Below are positions 6,662-10,203 of a stretch of 10,203 nt of DNA, one piece after another (positions within the stretch are counted from its first letter, which is position 1; every line of letters begins with the position of its first letter). The position numbers and the translations under genes are program-made. This stretch comes from Nitrospira sp. (lineage in GTDB: Bacteria > Nitrospirota > Nitrospiria > Nitrospirales > Nitrospiraceae), in contig JABMDE010000044.1 in assembly GCA_015904055.1 (NCBI GenBank), forward strand, positions 4,707 through 14,909, read 5' to 3'. The notes under the pieces are model-generated. The model saw only the letters and a list, made by a program, of their open reading frames with translations, was not told the origin of the DNA and searched no databases.

Positions 6662-7751
6662 GGGTAATCTCCTCGCGCCGAGCAGGTCTGGAGAGGGGCT
6701 CGACCTGAAGGGACGGCTGAATATCAAAATCGCGGATTGAACTGGGATCACTCATGAGCACATGCCGGCCGGCCGAAGCGATCATCGCAGCATTGTCCGT
6801 GCAGTACGCCATGGGCGGAACGGCCAGGCGGAATCCTTCCCGCTCGGCCCATTCATTGAGCAAACCACGCAGCCGGGAATTTGCAGACACTCCACCGACT
6901 ACGGCGAGCGCGGACAATCTCTCCTGAGCGAGGGCGGCAAGAGCTTTTGAAACCAGCACCTGCACAATGGCTTCCTGGTAGCCTGCGGCTAAATCAGCTG
7001 TCTGCCGAACCCGCTCCCCAGGCTCCATATCACGAAGTTTGTAGAGCAATGACGTTTTGAGTCCGCTGAAACTGAACTCCAAGCTACTCTTCCGCCGGTG
7101 GTAACGTGGGAACCGGATGGCCTCGCGATTGCCCTGCCGAGCGAGACGGTCGATTGCGGGCCCTCCAGGAAACTCCAAGCCCAACATCTGCGCACCCTTG
7201 TCGAATGCCTCTCCGGCAGCATCGTCCCTCGTGCAACCGAGCAACGCGCAACTTCCATCCGGCTCACGCCGGTATAAATGGGTGTGGCCGCCAGAAACGA
7301 CCAACACGATACAGGGCAATGGAAATACCGGATCGGCCAGCCATGCGGAAGCAATGTGACCTTCCAGATGGTTGACGCCGACCACAGGGATACCAAGCCC
7401 ATAACTCATCGCCTTGGCATAGTTGACTCCGACCAGCAGCGCACCAGCCAAGCCCGGCCCTCGTGTGACGGCAATGGCACCCAGATCATTTTTAGCGAGA
7501 CGCGCCTGTGCTAACGCATCGGCTACTACCGTATCGATCATCCCAATATGGGCGCGAGCTGCCAGTTCAGGCACCACACCGCCGAATTTCGCATGGACGG
7601 CTGTTTGAGAGGACACGACATTCGAGAGCACTACCCCATCGCGGTCAATCACCGCAGCAGCCGTTTCATCGCAGGACGATTCGATTCCAAGAATTGGGCG
7701 TGGTTGCCACCTGGCATCGACTAGAGACGTAGCTTGATCTGTGTGGAACAT
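6654..7751 (-). CDS. tsaD: tRNA N6-threonylcarbamoyladenosine transferase TsaD, intact copy
   Basis: Transfers the threonylcarbamoyl group from TC-AMP to A37 of ANN-decoding tRNAs, acting with TsaB and TsaE; usually essential in bacteria. The 365 residues are slightly longer than E. coli TsaD (337), through about 18 extra N-terminal residues before ILGIESSCDETAAAV. Visible motifs are HLEGH with metal ligands His128 and His132, SGGHT (153-157), GLEFPGGPAID (191-201), FSFSGLKT (226-233), GGVSAN and YCTDNAAMI with Asp319. The ATG at 7751 is the only plausible start, although no good Shine-Dalgarno precedes it. It begins 40 bases past the terminator stem of clpC, leaving little room for a promoter in between; I could not identify one. 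Its end overlaps the hflX start by eight bases, implying coupling. It is the only functional tsaD in the window. Confidence 0.96.
   Translation of the reverse strand: MFHTDQATSLVDARWQPRPILGIESSCDETAAAVIDRDGVVLSNVVSSQTAVHAKFGGVVPELAARAHIGMIDTVVADALAQARLAKNDLGAIAVTRGPGLAGALLVGVNYAKAMSYGLGIPVVGVNHLEGHIASAWLADPVFPLPCIVLVVSGGHTHLYRREPDGSCALLGCTRDDAAGEAFDKGAQMLGLEFPGGPAIDRLARQGNREAIRFPRYHRRKSSLEFSFSGLKTSLLYKLRDMEPGERVRQTADLAAGYQEAIVQVLVSKALAALAQERLSALAVVGGVSANSRLRGLLNEWAEREGFRLAVPPMAYCTDNAAMIASAGRHVLMSDPSSIRDFDIQPSLQVEPLSRPARREEITHF
6659..6674 (-). promoter_or_regulatory. Shine-Dalgarno and probable ATT start of right hflX
   Basis: GAGGAG (6674-6669), seven bases, then ATT (6661-6659), placed as in the left copy and overlapping the end of tsaD (TGA 6656-6654) by eight bases. 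The bases between the Shine-Dalgarno and the start, and the codons after ATT, differ between copies, but both elements and their spacing are unchanged. Confidence 0.55.
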
Positions 7752-7775
7752 ACGCTACGATAGATGAGCAGAGTC

Positions 7776-7821
7776 GGAGAGAAAATAACACGACCCCTGC
7801 GGCTGTCCGCCGCAGGGGTCG
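7776..7821 (-). terminator. Intrinsic terminator between clpC and tsaD
   Basis: Perfect 13-bp inverted repeat with a 5-base loop (7791-7821: CGACCCCTGCGGC and its complement), followed on the minus strand by TGTTATTTTCTC. It begins 45 bases after the clpC TAG. The opposite side of the hairpin has no T-run, so it is oriented for clpC transcription. Partial read-through may feed tsaD. Confidence 0.85.
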
Positions 7822-7866
7822 TCGGCATTTGTACGGTGAACTGACGCCGTATTGACCATGACCGAG

Positions 7867-10203
7867 CTACACTCCAGCCATCGCCTCCTGTTCAATGAAC
7901 GCCGGTGCGCCGTCGCGGAGCACCACCTTGACCTTTCGGCATTCTTTGAAGCGGCCCCGGATGAGCTCATCGGAAAGCGGATCTCCGATGGCGCGTTGGA
8001 TGGCCCTGCGCATCGGTCTGGCGCCATACAATGGTTCATACCCTTCCTTGATGAGCCACTGCTTGACCGCGTCGTCCACCTCGATTTCGATCCCTTTCTC
8101 CAACAACCGAAGGTTCAGCTCGCGGATCAGGATATCGAGAATGTGGTAGAGCTGCTCCTTTTCCAGCTGATGGAAAATGACGACTTCGTCGATCCGGTTC
8201 AAAAATTCCGGACTGAACGATTTGCGCAACTCACCGATAACTTCTTCCTTCTTGTGACGCGCAGCCTCCCCCTCAGTGCTCTGGAAACCAAGCGAGACAC
8301 CCTTCTGGATATTCTTCGTCCCGATATTGGAGGTCATGATCACAACGGTGTTCTTGAAATCAATCTTTCGGCCCAGGCTGTCTGTCAAAACACCATCGTC
8401 CAGTACTTGAAGCAACACGTTGAACACATCGGGATGCGCCTTTTCAATTTCGTCGAACAGAACGACCGAATAGGGCCGTCGGCGAACCTTTTCGGTCAAC
8501 TGCCCACCTTCTTCATACCCCACATAGCCAGGAGGTGCGCCGAAGAGTCTTGAACTGGTGAATTTTTCCTGGTACTCGGACATATCGACACGAATCAGCG
8601 CATCTTCGCTGTTAAAGAGGAACTCCGCCAAGGTTCTAGCCAGTTCCGTCTTTCCGACGCCTGTCGGCCCCATGAAGATGAAGGAGCCGATCGGCTTCCG
8701 TGCTTCCTTCAGTCCTGCGCGTGAACGGCGAATGGCTCGCGCGACCGCCGAGATCGCCTCATTCTGGCCGATCACCCGCTTGTGCAGGAATTCTTCCATC
8801 CGGAGCAGCTTATTGGACTCTTCTTCCTCGAGTTTGAAGAGCGGAATGCCGGTCATCTTGGAGACCACATAGGCCACGTCTTCCTTACCGATCACCGGCT
8901 TGTTCTTCTCCTGGCTCTTCTTCCATTCCCGCTTGGATTCATCCAGAAGCTTGCGCAGCCGTTCTTCTTCTTCGCGATGCCGCACCGCTTCTTCGAAGTT
9001 TTGCATCGAAATCGACAACTCTTTTTCGCGCGACACTTTCTTCAGTTCCTGCTCCATCCCTTTCAGCTCCGATGGAAGCGCATAGGTCTGAAGTTTTGCG
9101 CGCGAACCGGTTTCATCTATCAAATCGATCGCTTTATCAGGCAGGAACCGGTCGGTGATATACCGATCCGACAACTTGACCGCTTCAACGATAGCCTCTT
9201 CCGTGATTTCAACGCCGTGATGCTCTTCGTAGCGATCCCGCAGTCCCTGTATGATCATGACGGTTTCGTCGAGGTTGGGCGGCTGAACATGAATCGGCTG
9301 GAACCGCCGTTTTAACGCGCCGTCCTTTTCAATGTGCTTCCGGTATTCATCCAACGTAGTAGCCCCAATGCATTGAATCTCTCCACGCGACAGCGCCGGC
9401 TTCAGCATGTTCGACGCATCGATGGAGCCTTCTGCAGCCCCGGCGCCGACCAGCGTGTGTAGCTCATCGATGAAGATAATGATGTTACCGGCCTGCACGA
9501 TTTCCTTCATGACGACTTTGAGCCGTTCTTCGAATTGGCCCCGATACTTGGTGCCTGCTACCAACGAGCCGAGGTCCAGCGCAATGACGCGGCGGGATAA
9601 CAGGTTATCGGGCACCTCCGACTGAACGATCCGTTGTGCAAGTCCTTCGACAATAGCTGTTTTCCCGACGCCGGATTCGCCGATAAGAACAGGATTGTTC
9701 TTACTTCTCCGGCTGAGAATCTGAAGAACACGCTCAATCTCGTCGGCTCTGCCAATCACCGGGTCCAACTGGCCTTCCTGTGCAAGTTGAGTCAAGTCAC
9801 GACCGAACTCGTCCAACGCCGGCGTGTTGCTCTTTCGGTCGCGCTCGCGCGGCGCAGACTTGCGCAAAAATGTCACGGTCAATTGCCTTGCCGTCAATAG
9901 GTTCGCGCCCAAGCTTCGCAAAATCTTCCCGCCGATGCCTTCTTCTTCCCGAAGCAGACCCAATAGCAGATGTTCACTGCCAATATGGTTGTGCCCAAGA
10001 AGACGGGCTTCCTCGACGCCGTATTCGATCACTTTCTTCACGCGCGGGCTAAACGGAATTTCGCCAAACGTCATCGTTGTTCCGCCACCCGGCAGATTAC
10101 GCTCAATTTCCAAACGGATCTGCTCCGTTGAGAGCCCCATTTTCTTCAGAATCATAAGGGCGATACCGTCAGACTCACGAAGAATCGCCAAGACGAGATG
10201 CTC
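7867..10203 (-). CDS. clpC: ClpC AAA+ unfoldase of the Clp protease (5' end outside window)
   Basis: Hexameric ATP-driven unfoldase that feeds proteins to ClpP. The 778 visible residues run in frame to the right edge, where [10 protein letters not shown] matches the middle of the first Clp_N repeat; roughly 25-30 N-terminal residues are missing. In order (window numbering): second Clp_N repeat (about 50-110), D1 with Walker A GESGVGKT (175-182) and Walker B IIIFIDE, a middle region with a UVR-type stretch ([21 protein letters not shown], near 402-422, 21 residues shown only as motif ends NFEE...LLDE), D2 with Walker A GPTGVGKT (512-519) and Walker B VVLFDE, an LGF tripeptide at the ClpP loop, arginine finger NRID and sensor-2 GARPMRR. 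The UVR stretch and short middle domain separate ClpC from ClpB. From residue 456 onward the gene is duplicated as the 3' part of the YicC-ClpC chimera. No lesion is visible. Confidence 0.96.
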   Translation of the reverse strand, partial: EHLVLAILRESDGIALMILKKMGLSTEQIRLEIERNLPGGGTTMTFGEIPFSPRVKKVIEYGVEEARLLGHNHIGSEHLLLGLLREEEGIGGKILRSLGANLLTARQLTVTFLRKSAPRERDRKSNTPALDEFGRDLTQLAQEGQLDPVIGRADEIERVLQILSRRSKNNPVLIGESGVGKTAIVEGLAQRIVQSEVPDNLLSRRVIALDLGSLVAGTKYRGQFEERLKVVMKEIVQAGNIIIFIDELHTLVGAGAAEGSIDASNMLKPALSRGEIQCIGATTLDEYRKHIEKDGALKRRFQPIHVQPPNLDETVMIIQGLRDRYEEHHGVEITEEAIVEAVKLSDRYITDRFLPDKAIDLIDETGSRAKLQTYALPSELKGMEQELKKVSREKELSISMQNFEEAVRHREEEERLRKLLDESKREWKKSQEKNKPVIGKEDVAYVVSKMTGIPLFKLEEEESNKLLRMEEFLHKRVIGQNEAISAVARAIRRSRAGLKEARKPIGSFIFMGPTGVGKTELARTLAEFLFNSEDALIRVDMSEYQEKFTSSRLFGAPPGYVGYEEGGQLTEKVRRRPYSVVLFDEIEKAHPDVFNVLLQVLDDGVLTDSLGRKIDFKNTVVIMTSNIGTKNIQKGVSLGFQSTEGEAARHKKEEVIGELRKSFSPEFLNRIDEVVIFHQLEKEQLYHILDILIRELNLRLLEKGIEIEVDDAVKQWLIKEGYEPLYGARPMRRAIQRAIGDPLSDELIRGRFKECRKVKVVLRDGAPAFIEQEAMAGV

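Larger units (their letters stand above)
4126..8839. repeat. Right unit (R) of a tandem duplication, 4714 bp
   Basis: This is one full period, running from clpC codon FKLEEE rightmost to the 57th yicC codon leftmost. It carries the clpC 3' part, terminator, tsaD, broken hflX, nth and the yicC start. The clpC sequence right of 8839 is not repeated in the window. The yicC and nth 3' sequence at 4126-4558 should have its partner beyond the left edge. Confidence 0.95.

Noticed and set aside
7752..7790. A promoter for tsaD between the terminator and the ATG.
   Set aside because: Only about 39 bases are available, no convincing -35/-10 pair is present, and the one TATCGT-like string is not kept in the left copy.
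7852..8553. A 233-codon plus-strand reading frame opposite clpC, with an equally long partner at 3138-3839.
   Set aside because: Differences between the copies are silent for clpC but change residues in this frame (e.g. near its start), so selection follows clpC. It resembles no family I know and is a shadow of codon usage.

Overview
All recognisable genes lie on the minus strand, so the window reads right to left. Base composition looks moderately GC-rich. The gene order clpC - tsaD - hflX - nth - yicC, the long form of HflX and the protein sequences resemble Nitrospirota (Nitrospira-like) genomes. That assignment is recalled rather than searched, so treat it as moderate confidence.

The window is dominated by a tandem duplication of about 4.7 kb. 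In reading order the right-hand unit (R) holds clpC (5' end outside the window), an intrinsic terminator, an intact tsaD, a broken hflX, an intact nth and the first 57 codons of yicC. Those yicC codons are fused in frame, at 4125/4126, to the second ATPase domain of another clpC copy. From that junction the left-hand unit (L) repeats the order: the clpC 3' part, the terminator, a broken tsaD, an intact hflX and nth running off the left edge. The spacing between equivalent positions is 4714 bp from clpC to mid-tsaD, 4545 bp from mid-tsaD to mid-hflX, and 4558 bp from there to the left edge. The two changes are a 169-bp deletion in L tsaD and a 13-bp deletion in R hflX.

The damage is complementary: R supplies intact TsaD, L supplies intact HflX, and Nth is open in both as far as visible. 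A novel 380-residue YicC-ClpC(D2) chimera sits at the junction and reads as an intact gene, with a start codon overlapping the nth stop. The copies differ at roughly 7% of bases in a hand-counted clpC stretch, yet the clpC-derived part of the chimera differs from ClpC at only two residues.

Functionally this is a housekeeping neighbourhood: protein quality control (ClpC), tRNA t6A synthesis (TsaD), ribosome rescue or splitting GTPase (HflX), base-excision repair (Nth) and an RNase-like YicC protein. A stem-loop separates clpC from tsaD-hflX-nth-yicC, whose genes overlap or are closely spaced. There is no gene-free stretch over 300 bases. I saw no tRNA, rRNA, CRISPR, transposase or phage gene. 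The main caveat is that a chimeric assembly of two related strains could also produce a tandem repeat; long reads across 4126 would settle it.
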